Positions 1 through 11,352 of a stretch of 64,000 bases of DNA are shown piece by piece. The notes below the pieces were generated by a model. The model did no database searches. It saw only the letters and a program-made list of their open reading frames with translations, and was not told the DNA's origin. The DNA is taken from NCBI GenBank assembly GCA_032718865.1, contig JALUTQ010000046.1:62001-126000 (forward strand), read 5' to 3'. Made by a program: the position numbers and the translations under genes. Position 1 is the stretch's first letter, and every line of letters starts with the position of its first letter. The DNA is from Tilletia caries (lineage: Eukaryota; Basidiomycota; Exobasidiomycetes; Tilletiales; Tilletiaceae).

Positions 1-1409
1 GACTGGAGGGTATGAAGAGATGTATGGGTCAGCTATGGGAGGCAGACTGGCAGAGGGGTATCAAAGGACGGAACGTACTGATGGGTTCCCGGGGATGCAT
101 GTCGACGGCTGTACATGTGCCTCGATGGCCGGGTAGCTGTAGGATCAAGGAAGAGATATGACATTGAGCAATAGTCGTTAAATAATACGAATGCGCTGAT
201 GGACTGACCTTGTATGTGATGAGCGACTTTTCCACGCTGAGGAGGAGAAAAGAGAGCGCATTTAGTTAGGGAAGAGCGACATGTGCGAGGGAAGTAGAGA
301 TCAACTCACTCCCAAATGGTGACAGTGCGATCGCCCCCGCCCCAGGCAACACTCAAGCCATCCCGACTCCAACAGCCGCGAATAAGCATATTCTCAAACC
401 CAGCACTCGCGCCTGTGAGGGTACGATGCAAGCGAGGGCTGCCGGTGTGGCCGGGTGGAGGCTCGGGCACAAATGGCCTGACGTCCCATACTCGCAGTGT
501 GGAGTCCAGTGATCCTGAGAGGAGGTGGGATGCGGAGGGGGAGAGGGCGAGGAAGGTGATTGTATCGGTGTGTCCGCGGAGGGAGTAGATGACTTGTTTC
601 TTAGTCAAATCGTAGACCTGCCGAACGAGAATGGGAAAGTGACGCGTCAAAAAGGCAGGGCCAGGTAGAGAAGTAGGAGAACGAGAAGAGAGACTCACAT
701 GGATGTCATTATCCACACTCCCGACATAGAGCTGATTCCCATCGTCTGAAAAGGCGAGGGCGGTAACGGGGTACCCGATGTCGATCGAGTCAAGCGGATT
801 ACGATCTTCCGGGTCCCAGATAAACACTTTACCATCGTCCGACCCACTGGCGAGGATTTCCCTGCCGGCCCGTGTGCATACAACGACGTTGACAGTGGCC
901 CTGTGTCCGCGGAGCCTTCTCTCCTTGATACCCTTAAGAGGCGACCAGACGATAAGGGTGCCGTCGACGGAAGCAGAGAAGAGACGGGGTGCGGAGGAGG
1001 GTGCGGTGGGGGACCATGTCAGCGCGGTGACAGCTTTAGCGTGCCCCTGGAGGATGCCGACGTTCCGATTGGAGCCGAGGGTCTCCCAGAGCGAGATGGT
1101 GCGATCGGCAGAGGCCGCAGCGAGGTAGTTCCCATCCGGACTGAAGCGGACATCGAGGACTTCTGCGCCGTGTGCGTCTGTGAGGGCGATGATGGGGGAG
1201 GAGAGGGAGGATGTGCGCTTGATGGTGCGTACGAGGCCCTTGTTCTTGCCGGAGTCGGAGCTGGAGATGGCGAGCGCGTGCTGGTCCCTGCTGCTGCCGC
1301 TGTCATCTTGACGCGGTCTCTTGGCGGAGACGGTCAGGGCGGCGGAGGAGTGCGCGCCTTGCTGGGATGCGCTGCTGCCGTCGTCTTCTGGTTTCCGCTT
1401 GCCTTCCAT
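1..1409 (-). CDS. U5 snRNP 40-kDa WD40 protein (SNRNP40/Cwf17-like), 3' end beyond the window
   Basis: This is a WD40 beta-propeller protein matching the U5 snRNP 40K component, which binds Prp8 in the spliceosome. After a disordered Ser/Lys-rich N-terminus of about 75 residues come repeats with GH...WD spacing: AHGAEVLDVRFSPDG, GHAKAVTALTWSP, GHRATVNVVVC, GHTDTITFLALSP and PGHRGTCTAVDMHP. Start is the ATG at 1409; an upstream in-frame Met at 1538 is less likely. Exons read as 699-1409, 310-617, 209-236, 79-136 and a last one starting at 2 and leaving the window, with donors GTGAGT, GTGAGT, GTCAGT and GTACGT. All joins keep phase, and the 28-bp exon 3 is needed to read WDVEKSLITYK. The last acceptor (AG at 4-3, CTGAC upstream) is inferred from the expected HPREPI-I continuation. 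The gene is divergent from the BOI-like gene, sharing about 290 bp. Confidence 0.85.
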
Positions 1410-1700
1410 CTTGTCTGTATGCTCTTGCTCACTTGTGCTGGTCGGAGACGGAATGAGCGAGTGAGTCTGGTGTGTGAGGTGAGTGAGAAGATGCGAAAAG
1501 CACTTTCTAAAATATCTTCCAGTATTTGTGGAATGCACTTTTGAGAAGCGGCTGTTGAAATGTTGAAAAGTGAGTGAGATCTCAACTCACTTGCTCTCAT
1601 CTCATCTCCGCTACTCTCCGCTCACCACGACGAACGCACGCTCGACCGTCGTCCATTTCTCTCTCTCTCCATCTTGACAGCAGCGACAGTGACAGCGACG

Positions 1701-4700
1701 ATGGCAGCGGAAGTGGCGGACGTGCTCTGGGCGCTTCACGACTTCGAGGCCGAGCAGCCAGACGAGGTCTCCTTCAAGGCCGGCGAGAAGATCGTCGTTG
1801 TCGAGAAGGACGACGAGTTCTCCGACGGATGGTACACTGTGAGTATTGCATGCTCATGCTCATGCTCACGCTCACTCTGACTGTATGCGCTCATCACTGC
1901 TCTCTCCATACACAGGGCACCAACGAGTCTGGACACACCGGCCTCTTCCCGTTCGCATACACCACCACAGACCACAGCCTCGCACAGCAGTCCAAGCTCG
2001 CATCCACACACCTCCACACAGGCGCAGAACAGGCAGCAACAACAACAACAACATCGACATCAGCAGACTCAGCCCTGCACCCACCCTCCACATCCGCATC
2101 CACCTCCACCTCCACAGCATCAAAGCCAGCACGCAGGAACTCCGCCGATACAGACAACTTCTCCATCACAGACACAGACGCCGAGAACGTAGCCGCAGCC
2201 AACCTCGGGTCGTCCTCCGAGTACGTCCCTCCCTCCGGTGGACGCGCCGCTCTCGCCGCCAGTGCAAAGCGTAACGCCGCACAGGAGAATGCATCCGAGC
2301 GAGAGGCAGAGGCACGTCGCAGAGCATCCGCACAGCAACAATTTGAACAGGAGGAGGACCGTCAGCGCGCCCTCCTCGAGGCTGCTGCTGTCTCCAAGCC
2401 GAGCTCTCAAGGAGGGGAAGCAGGGCGCAAGCACGACGATACCTTCGCTTCCTACTCCCTCAACCCCCTCTCCTCCTCCTCCGCCGCCGCTCGCGCATCG
2501 GCCATCCCGCGCACCGCCGGCGTAGCAGGCACAAACGTCTCCTACGAGAGCGACGACTCCGAGAACGAGGACGATAATGGTTTCGACTTCTCCCAGCTCA
2601 AGCACATCCACGCTCCTATCTTCGGTGGGAACGCGGCTACATCCTCATCATCAGCAACGGCAACACCCCGACTCAACGGCGGGCCCGGCTCTTCCACCAG
2701 TGCCAATCTCCAAGCCGCAGCCGCTGCCCCCTCCGCACTCTCCTCCAGCCCCATCGTCGCTCCAGCAACGTCGGCAGTGCCTATCGGAAAACTCAGCAGC
2801 CCAGCGACCATCGCAGCCCTACCACCTTCGCTCCCCACCATCGAAGAGCCCACCTCGTCCACAACCTCCCTGGCCGCTCCTCAGCAGGCTACCCGGAACA
2901 ACTCGACCACGAGCGAGACTGGCACCGTTCGCCTGATGTCTTCCAACGGCGTCAGTCCGACGACGACTGCCACGTCGACCCCCGCTCTAGCCGCAGCCGC
3001 AGCCGCCGGGCCCATCAGCGACCCGCATGAATGGACCGTCGACGAAGTCATCGAATGGGGCCGCGCCAAGGGATGGGACGACGCCACCGTCCTCGACAAG
3101 TTCCGCGAACACGAAATCTCCGGCGACGTCCTCATGGAGATGGACGTCGTCATCCTCAAAGAGATCGACATTGTCGCCTATGGCAAACGGCTGAAAGTCG
3201 CCAATGCCATCAAGGAGCTCAAGCGCAGCTTGCGCGAGACGGGAAGTGGGCATGGGGAGGATGGGATGGCGCCGCATACACCTGGAAATGAGAGTGGGCA
3301 GAGGACGCCGGCGCATGTGCATATTACGCCCCGGCGCGCTAGCCTTGGCCTCGCGGACGACTTTGAACAGCTCCAGAGCCCGCTGTACCCGCCCGCCGGC
3401 GCCACGGCACCCAACAGTGCGACCAGTGCTCAATTCGCACACATGCCCCCGCCAGCAGGGCCACCGGGAACGGGTCCGTACGTCCATTCCTACAACGGCT
3501 ACCCGGTCCCCCTCTTCGGCTCCGGTCTGGGCGGTGCGAATGCCAATACCAATGCCGGTCTTGGTTCTCGCGCCAGTGTGATCAGCGCCTCGGGAAGCGC
3601 AGGTCGGGGTGGGCCTAATCACAGCCGTGTCGACTCTGTCGACCGGCCCCGGAGCGCCGGTGGGCACTCCCTCACGGGCAGCTTTGGAGGGAGCGGCCTT
3701 GGTAGTGCTGGTGCTGCTGGCGGCAGTGGCTGGCCGCGCTCGGGTCCGTTGGAGCTTGGGTTTAGTACCATCGGTGGGGCGCCCCATGGCCGTGCCCTTA
3801 CGGACCAGGGCGGGGCGAGCAGTGCGAGGGGCAGTACGAATGGGAGCGTGCGGAATATGCAGCTTGATGGGACGACGGCTGCTAGTTCCATGGACGGCTC
3901 ACGGGAGGGAGAGTCGTATGATCGTGCGGGGACTGGCGGCGGTGGTTTCTTGAGTGGTCTCGGCAGGAACAGCGCGTCGAGCGGTGGTGCCAAGTCGGGC
4001 CGGCTGTCCAAGGCGAGCGCCGAAGGGGGTGCGTCGCCGCAGTCGCCGAACCTCCGAGCTCCCGGCAGTGGTGGTGGTGCGAGCGGACGGGGCGTCGGTC
4101 ATGGCGAACGCACGTCGTTCTTCGGCCTGGGACCGCGGAACCGTAAGCCGGCGCCGAAGGAGGTTGATGGCAAAGGCGGCACGCTCTCCCGTCTTGGCAT
4201 CGGTAAAGGCGCGAGCAGTAAGCAGGACCGCACGAGCTCGATTGCTGATCTTAAGGATCGGATCTCGCTCCCGACGTCCAGTCCGTCGTACGAGACTTCG
4301 ACCGGATCTGGCATTGGGATCTCCGGTGCTGGGCTGGGCGCGACTGGGGACACGTCGCCTACCAACGGCGTGTCGTACCCGTCTGACGTACTCTCCACGC
4401 CTGGCGGAGGAGGTGGGGACGACACCGTCACCATGGGCCCACGCGGCAACGGCCGGCCGGGCCATGAGAAGTCGGCCAGTGTGGGCAGTGTCGGACCGGA
4501 GTGGAACGGCATCGGCACGGGACCCACATCCCCACTCTCCCCCAGCGCCGGCGTCGTCGGCGGACCCGACTCCGGGCCCGTGATGGCTCGGATCCGACCG
4601 GTCGACTTCGAAGGCTGGATCAAGAAGAAGACGGAACGGTACGGCACGTGGAAACCGCGCTACATGGCCCTCAAGGGACCGGACTTGGTCCTCCTTCGCG

Positions 4701-5194
4701 ATCCCACCGCGGAGAAGATCAAGGGGTACGTCTCGATGAAGGGTTACAAGGTCATCGCGGACGAGAATACGAATCCGGGGAAGTATGGGTTTAAGATTTT
4801 GCATGAGCATGAGAAGCCGCATTATTTCTCGAGCGATGATCCGATCTTGGTGCGGGAGTGGATGAAGGCGCTCATGAAGTCGACGATTGGACGTGATCAC
4901 AGTTGTGAGTTTATCTTTTGTCCCTTCTTCGGAACGTCCTGTTCCTTCCCATGCGTACTGTGAACTGAACCCCCTTCCTCCCTAATCACAGTCCCCGTCA
5001 TCTCCTCCTACAACAACGCGACGATCTCCCTGCGAGAGGCCCAACGGATGAACCCGCCCCCGCGCCCGCCGTCCCCGACGTCCCGAGCCCGCGTACAGCG
5101 CGCCAATGCCCGACCGAACACGCAGACGCTGAGCGCGAAGGATGCGTCGGTCTTGATGGGCTTGAGCTCGCCGAGTATGCCGGGGAGGATGTGA
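1701..5194 (+). CDS. Boi1/Boi2 (Pob1)-type SH3-SAM-PH polarity protein
   Basis: The predicted 1109-residue protein has an SH3 domain (about residues 11-61, ALHDFEAEQPDEVSF...WYTGTNESGHTGLFPFAY), a SAM domain (about 416-490, EWTVDEVIEWGRAKGW) and a PH domain (about 943-1040, EGWIKKKTERYGTWKPRYMAL), in that order. This is the layout of yeast Boi1/Boi2 and fission-yeast Pob1, which couple Cdc42 and exocyst activity to polarised growth at the cell cortex. The linkers are very long and Ser/Gly/Ala-rich. Exons are 1701-1838, 1916-4904 and 4992-5194; they sum to 1110 codons and close in phase. The first intron splits the SH3 domain after WYT. The ATG at 1701 directly precedes the SH3 domain. No proline-rich Bem1-binding motif was confirmed by eye. 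Confidence 0.85.
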
Positions 5195-6471
5195 AGGTTG
5201 GGCCTATGTTCTTTTTTCTTCTGCCTGGTTCTTCTAGGTGGTCGGTTTAGCCTCGGCGGGCTTACCTCGGCCATTGACACGAACGACTGGTCCGGTATTA
5301 AGTCGGGAGCCCTTCAGGGTACCCTCTCCATTCCTTCCAGCTCGGACAATTCGACGTCAAGGACCACCCCGTCTCTGCCAAAACTTTGTGCTCCTGCCCA
5401 CCATGACCCCTCCGTTCAAGCCCTCTGCCGTCCACTTTTTCCTACCAACTTCGCTTCTCCGATCGCGGGGGGAATCTCTGGTGACCTTTTCAATTCCTCT
5501 TTTTCTTCCACGCCAAATCACCAAAAAGGAGCGACGTGCGGTTAAGGTCTGCCAACCCCCACTCCGCATGACTCCCTCAGGGAATCGCTCTTTCCCTATC
5601 ACGCCCTGCCCACCACTTTTCTCTCTCAACTTTTTCCTCAAAAGCAACGGGTGCACAACGACACACACGCTCTCTCTTCTTCGTCTCCCTCCCCCGGGCC
5701 CCCCAGGCCTGAGGTCGACATCTATCTACCCTCACCTTCACTCACGTACCCGACGTTTCCCTTGCCCCCTCCTCCTTCACCTTACATTAGCTCCCACCCC
5801 TTTTTTATATTCCTTTTGCTCGATCGGATCGCGAACCTCTTCTTCCTCTCCTCTCTCTCTCCTTTCTCTCTCTCTTCTCTGTCTCGCGCGCGCGCTTCGA
5901 ATCTGATCGCTGATCATACACAACCCCCACTGCCCGCTCATTTCCCTTTCCCTTTCCACCCCTTCCTCGCGCCTCTGTCCATCTTCCCTTCCTTCTCTTC
6001 TTCCAGACCCGGCGAAGCCTTTACTATAGGAATCGCAAATCCTATACGATACTTCTCCTCCGTCTTCGAGGCCTTCCTGGATCGTTCTTGTAGCAACCAC
6101 AAGTGTGCACATCAAATTTCGGTATTTCAAAGAAGGGAGAGAGAGAGAACGGAGACTTTGAGAAAGAAGGGGTACGAGGAGAAAAATAAAGAAGGGAGCC
6201 AGTTTTTCCCTGGACGGGGAGGAGCTGTGGTGACCGCCGCCGCCTCGTGCCCGTCGCAGGATGGCATAGACCAAGGAAGAAGCAGGTGGGGGATTTGATA
6301 GATGGTTTGCAGATTACCTGGCGCGAGGCAGGCCAGTACGAGGAGGGGCGAGAGCATCCTCCTCCTCCAAGGAAGAGGTTCCCGAGCGTTCTCCCAGTTT
6401 CCGAAAAGAGGGAGGGTTCGGGTCGGTTCGATCCCGTAAGCGACCACACTCGCCTCCAGTTTCCCCTTTGT
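5195..6471. other. Long pyrimidine-rich block between convergent genes
   Basis: These 1.28 kb separate the 3' ends of two convergent genes. From about 5300 to 6050 the + strand is strikingly C/T-rich, with long TCTCTC-like runs, then changes near 6130 to a purine-rich stretch (gagagagagaacgg). Open frames here are low-complexity artefacts of this composition and match no family. The skew resembles a fungal promoter or 5' UTR on the + strand, but no convincing + strand gene follows. It may be unusually long 3' UTRs or the promoter of a noncoding transcript. Confidence 0.5.
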
Positions 6472-9400
6472 TCACTCCCGTCCCTGCCCAAACGCAAGAA
6501 GAAGCTCCGCAGCCGCATGCTGCTGCTCCGCCGTCTCATCCCCCGTCGGACGACGACCAAGAGCCAACACAGCCGCCGTACCTCCCGGACCCCGATTCGC
6601 CAACGAGCTCAGCGGCACACGCCCGCCGCCGCCGACGCCGCCAGGCCCCACAGGAGCACTCGACACCCGCTCCAACTTCGCCGCGTTCGCTCGCAGCCGC
6701 CTCGAGTGTGAGGACGAACCTCCTCCCGACGCCGACACGGATGACGATAATGACGAGGGGCCGGACCGACCGGGAGACGGAGGCGAGAGCGACAACGACA
6801 ACGGCCGCCGGTTCTCATCATAGTTCAGCTGAGCCGCAGGCGAGACCCGCAACAAATGCCGATCCTGCTGTTCCTCCTCCCACGCCGTCGTCGGACGCGG
6901 ACGCTTCTTCGAGTTCGAGCCAGCAGAAGACGCAATCGGGCCCGGGCCCGGGCTGCTCGACCACCCTCCTTTGGGCGACTGCGACTGCGACTGAACAGGC
7001 ACAGGAGGCAGCGGCAGCACGGGCCGACCGCTCCCTGCAAACCCACCCCGCATCGAGCTCGTATTGGCAAGTCGGTCCGGAAGGGACGGTGGACCCAGAG
7101 ACGACGGCAACGTCGTACTGCGCGAGAACGAGGAGGTCCCATGCGGAGCCGACTTCGGTTGGGAACCACCCTGTGCATAAGCCAAGTGCTGCTGGTACTC
7201 GCTCCGAGGCCCAGGTGTCGCCGCCGTCTCCCGCCAGCCATACGCCTGCTGAGCATGCGCAGGCGACATCCCCCCACCGGGCAAATGCTGCTGCTGCACG
7301 CCTCCTCCTCCTCCTCGCGTCCGATCTCCGCCCATGGTGAGGGTCGAGCTGCCGTTGTTGTTCGGGCCTGGACCCGCGCCGTGCCGTTCAGCCGAGAACG
7401 ACGGACGTGTGCTGCCGGCTCCATACGAGCCGGAGAAGGCACCGTGAGATCGGTTCCCCGACACGCCCACGCCGCTGTGGTAGGCACCAACAGGTAAGCC
7501 CTCCCGTCGACCCTCCTGCGCAAGATTCACAAATTACCAAGGTCAGCTACTACCTCCAGGTGTGAAAAGCGAACACCCCCCTTGAACTCCAATTTCCCTC
7601 AAAAACTCACCATCTGACCAGCCGAACTAGACCGAGAAAAGCCCCGCTGCATCTCCCCCCCATCCTCCTGACCACCTACACCCAACATCGACCGCCGCTG
7701 CGCACTCCCACTAGCCCCCGCCCCCAGCGGAGCACCCGGCCGACGGAACCCATCCGCATCCGTGAGATGCTGCTGCTGCCCCTGCCCACTGGGTGTATTC
7801 GGCATGCCAAAGGCTCCCCGGTAGCCAGGGGCCGCACTGCCGAACCGGCGCTTGACGCGGACGGCCATGGGTACACCGTTGATACTACTCTCGTAATCGT
7901 AGTGGTCGCTAGACAGCGCAAACCGAGCTGCGTCATCCTCTTCGTCCTCATCGTCGTCATCATCATCGTCGTCTTCATCGTCCTCATCCTCGTCGCTGCT
8001 CACGTTCGTCGAAGGTTGGAGTGACGACCCAGGTGCAGAACGACGGCGCTCCGAGTCGCTCTCGCCCTCCGACTGGGACTGCAACTCGTCGACTTCGTCG
8101 GCGGCAGGTCGCGACCGTTTGGACGGAGACGCCACAGGCGTAGACGCCCTGATAAAAGTAACCTTGCCGGCCTTCTTCTTCTTCTGGATCCTCCTCATCT
8201 TCTGAGGCGGCGTCGGCGCCGGAGCATGACCCTCATCCAAATCACGCACCTCTCCGCGCTGCATAACCGCGTCCAAACTGGGTGTCCGACAGAAGCCACG
8301 GGTGACATACTGCCTCTTGCTGACGACGGCCTGGGTGGGATCGGCGACGGCTAGCGGCCCGAGGACGACCCGTAATGCAGTGAAGGCGGAGGCGCACTTC
8401 TTGAAGCGTAAACTGATGCCGCCAGGCGCCGAGGCGCACCGCAAGGGAGCCACATTCCCAGACCGACCCAGGATATTGTCATACTTGGCCACAGAGAACA
8501 CATACTGCGCTTTGCTAGGTGTCGGAGGCTTCAGCATACCGAGTGCTGCCGGGTTGGGCTTGAGCGGCGAGACGGGTGTCCCCCTCGTCGAGCCAGCATA
8601 CAACTTGACCTTGTCTTGCTCCGAGAGGAAGATAGAAGGACCTTGGTGCTCCACCTTGTTCTCCGAATTCAACGCCAACTGCTCTGACTTGCGCGATTCC
8701 GGCGGAGGCGACGAAGGCTCTTCGCTCTCAGCCCACTCCTGCATAGAGCCATAGATAAACTCGCCTTCACCCCGTCGATGAGGAGCAAGCAGTTCCGCCG
8801 TGCTCCTCAGAGATTTCCGCAGCTGCAGCGGAATGCCATCTTCAAGCACCGACCGATTGCGGAAGCCGCCCAACTGTCGCTTTGCGATATCTTGATCCAG
8901 TGGAGGGGAAGGCAAGGGTAATGGCCCCCAGGCCGGCTCGTTAACCATCTCGTTGACCGCAACAGTCTCATACGCCCGAGTCCTCAGGCTGAGCACGGCC
9001 CGTCCCATCGACGATGTGTTCAGCGTGAGGGCACGATAGCCTTGAAACCCTGCCTGTTCGAAGGACGGCGAGGCCGCTTTGGAGTTTTTGCTCTTGCGGC
9101 CCTTGGCCCGGATGGACCTCCGACCACCGGCCTTGCCGTTCCTGACCATAAATCGACTTCGGAGCTCGGCCACTGCATCCGTTTCCGTGAGAACTCGATC
9201 TCTGATGGATCCGAGCTTGCCGCTTGCGTTCGCTTGGGATGACCCACTGCGATCTGCGTCGGATAGGGAGGCTTCCTCCATAGCGGCACGTGGCCGTTTT
9301 TTGCTGATGATCGTCCGAGCTTGGATTGGGATGGCCGGACCTAGGACCGAGGCGACAGCCTGATTCTGGGCTTGGACAATGTCGGGCCAGGATGCTCCCA

Positions 9401-10712
9401 TGAAGGAGCGGAAGGAAGTCTGTCGGACAAAGCTGGTAGAGGAAGTTTCTTGCGAGGCCGGCAGGTCGACGTGTGCGTGAGCACCATCTTCATGCTCCTC
9501 AAATCGCGGCTGCGATTCCGATGTGACAGCAGCCTTATCAAGAAGACCTATGCTTGCATCGGAAACACTTCCGACGGTGGTCATACTGTTATCTTCATGC
9601 GCATACATCGAGTGAGGGTGCGAGACGGACGAGAAGGCGAAGGAGGTATCGGTAAAATGCGGAGAAGACGAGGAGCTTGCAAAGCTGAGACTGGCGTTAT
9701 TCGAGGTATCGGCCAAGACGGAGTGACTGGGTTGAGGCACGGAGGAGGTGAGCGGACCGGGGATGGCTGCGGTGGCATAGATGGCAGGTGGGGGAGACGA
9801 GCCATGCTGGGACGATGCCGATCCGTCGGATGGCTGCGACGAGCCTCCCGCAAAATGTCTTGCGAGGGCGGCCGAGCGAGTCGAAGCGGAGGGAGAAGTC
9901 CAGCCGAGCGCTTGGTCCACCTGCGGTTCTTCTCTGACGACATCGAGACCGGTCGCACCCATGACCGCAGCCGAAGCGGCAGGCATGCTCCTCGTCTCCG
10001 TCGACCGCGGCGGGGAGGACGACGGTGAGCGAGAATGCGAACCGTGGGAGGACTGCGAGGATGAGGATGCGACGATGCCGGCATTCTTGTGGATGTAGGA
10101 TGAGAAGGAGTCCTGTGAGGCTGCCTCTTGACCTTGACTGCCGTCCTGGCTGGAGCCGTGTTCGGAGCCTTGATGCGGACTGAGAGGGTCGTTCGGGTCG
10201 AATGCGCTTGCGACGCGGGCAGCCGAAGTTGGCGTCGATGAAGAGCCTAATGACATGGACGAGGACGCATTGAAGCTGGGCAGGAGAGCCGTCGAACTCA
10301 TGGACGCACCCAACGAGCGTCCCGCCTGGGCAGAGCGACCGAGAGAAGGCTGCTGCTGCGAGCGACTTCCGGCTCGCGCGTCCGTCCCACCACCCGATGG
10401 GAGGGTGAAGAAGGCCGCCAGACCAGACACGGGCGAAGTGGTGGTCGCCGACGTCGGGCCATTCGCGTCAACGAGGGCACGAATGCCTGCGACGGTGGCT
10501 GTGGACGTCTTGAAGCCGGTGCTCCTGGACGCAGAGCCTGGTGCGCTGCTGTCGGTTGCGTCGCCGGTGCTGGAGCGGGAGTGCATTGATGCTGGCATGG
10601 GTGGCGATGTCGATGTCGATGTCGATGTCGATGTCGATGCGGAGGTGAGATCCGGACGCGTGGGAGCGTGCGAGTGCGAGTGGGAGTGCGAGTGCGCAGG
10701 ACGGGGAGACAT
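6472..10712 (-). CDS. Large disordered Ser-rich protein of unknown function
   Basis: I do not recognise this gene. The model has exons 7611-10712 and 6472-7515 (intron GTGAGT...GCGCAG, phase 0) and encodes about 1381 residues. Residues 1-700 are almost entirely Ser/Ala/Thr/Pro-rich. A compact, possibly folded stretch lies at about 725-815 (AQYVFSVAKYDNILGRSG through LRVVLGPLAVADPTQAVVSKRQY), followed by a basic KKKKAGK patch near 845 and an uninterrupted Asp/Glu run near 910-930, then a Gly/Ser tail. Acidic plus basic patches hint at a nuclear or chromatin-associated protein, but that is inference. The ATG at 10712 was chosen over an in-frame Met at 11078 because the extra sequence looks like untranslated DNA. 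A hexanucleotide run (about 10606-10640) encodes an alternating Ser/Thr tract. The 3' exon is low-complexity and least certain. Confidence 0.6.
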
Positions 10713-11352
10713 CCTGGCTATGATAGCTGTGCTGCGTTGGGATCGATGCCGAGGTTGAGTGTATGCGCTGTGTGTGTGCTTTGGCCCCTCTCTCTCTCTC
10801 TCTCTTCCACACTCTTCCTTCCGTGCCGTCTTCAGTCCGAGCACCGCGATTCCGTGCCGGCCGAGGTATCCGCGCCGTTCCCGAGAGCAGGCAAGCTGTG
10901 AGCGCGCGCGCGTGTCGCTGTCGATCTTGACGGTGTTGTTGCTGCGTTGGGCAAGAAGGTGCGGAGCAGAGAGCGAGTCCACCAAGAACTGAGACGCGCG
11001 CGACTCACTCATCCGTCTTCGCGCCGCAAAACGCGCAACAACAGAAACGGGACGCGTCCAACGCGACAACACACACACGCGTCACGTGAACAACACGCAC
11101 ACCGCGCCCGTGTTTATCCTCCCCCATTTTACAGGCTGTTTTTACCCGAAATACATTTTCATTTTACCTTGCCCCCTGCACGCGACGTGTCTGACGCGCC
11201 TCAAATGGTAGGAGAGTCACGGTGGACGCCTTGTACATCACGCGCGAATGCCAGGATCTCCAGGTCAGGGAAGTCGGATGTAGGATTGCACTGTGGGGGT
11301 TGGTTACACGCGGTCCAAGCCCCCCCTCCAAAATCTCATGTCGAGTCCATCC
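10713..11352. other. Intergenic region with CT microsatellite
   Basis: This is the presumed promoter of the Ser-rich gene (minus strand) plus the 3' flank of GTR1. A (TC)n run lies at about 10789-10803 and a run of alternating GC bases near 10905-10912. A continuous frame through part of it merely extends the downstream gene. Nothing else coding is visible. Confidence 0.5.

Noticed and set aside
1846..2611. Overlapping frames on both strands across the BOI-like linker
   Set aside because: They are shadows of a GC-rich Ser/Thr/Ala coding region; the SH3-SAM-PH frame is continuous and spliced in phase.
6468..7340. Long + strand open frame opposite the 3' exon of the Ser-rich gene
   Set aside because: Low-complexity Ala/Thr/Arg composition typical of a shadow frame. 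The minus-strand reading joins the upstream exon through a clean GTGAGT/GCAG intron in phase.
10713..11078. N-terminal extension of the Ser-rich protein to an in-frame Met at 11078
   Set aside because: The added residues are derived from CT/GA microsatellite and alternating GC sequence and look untranslated; the ATG at 10712 has a clean context.
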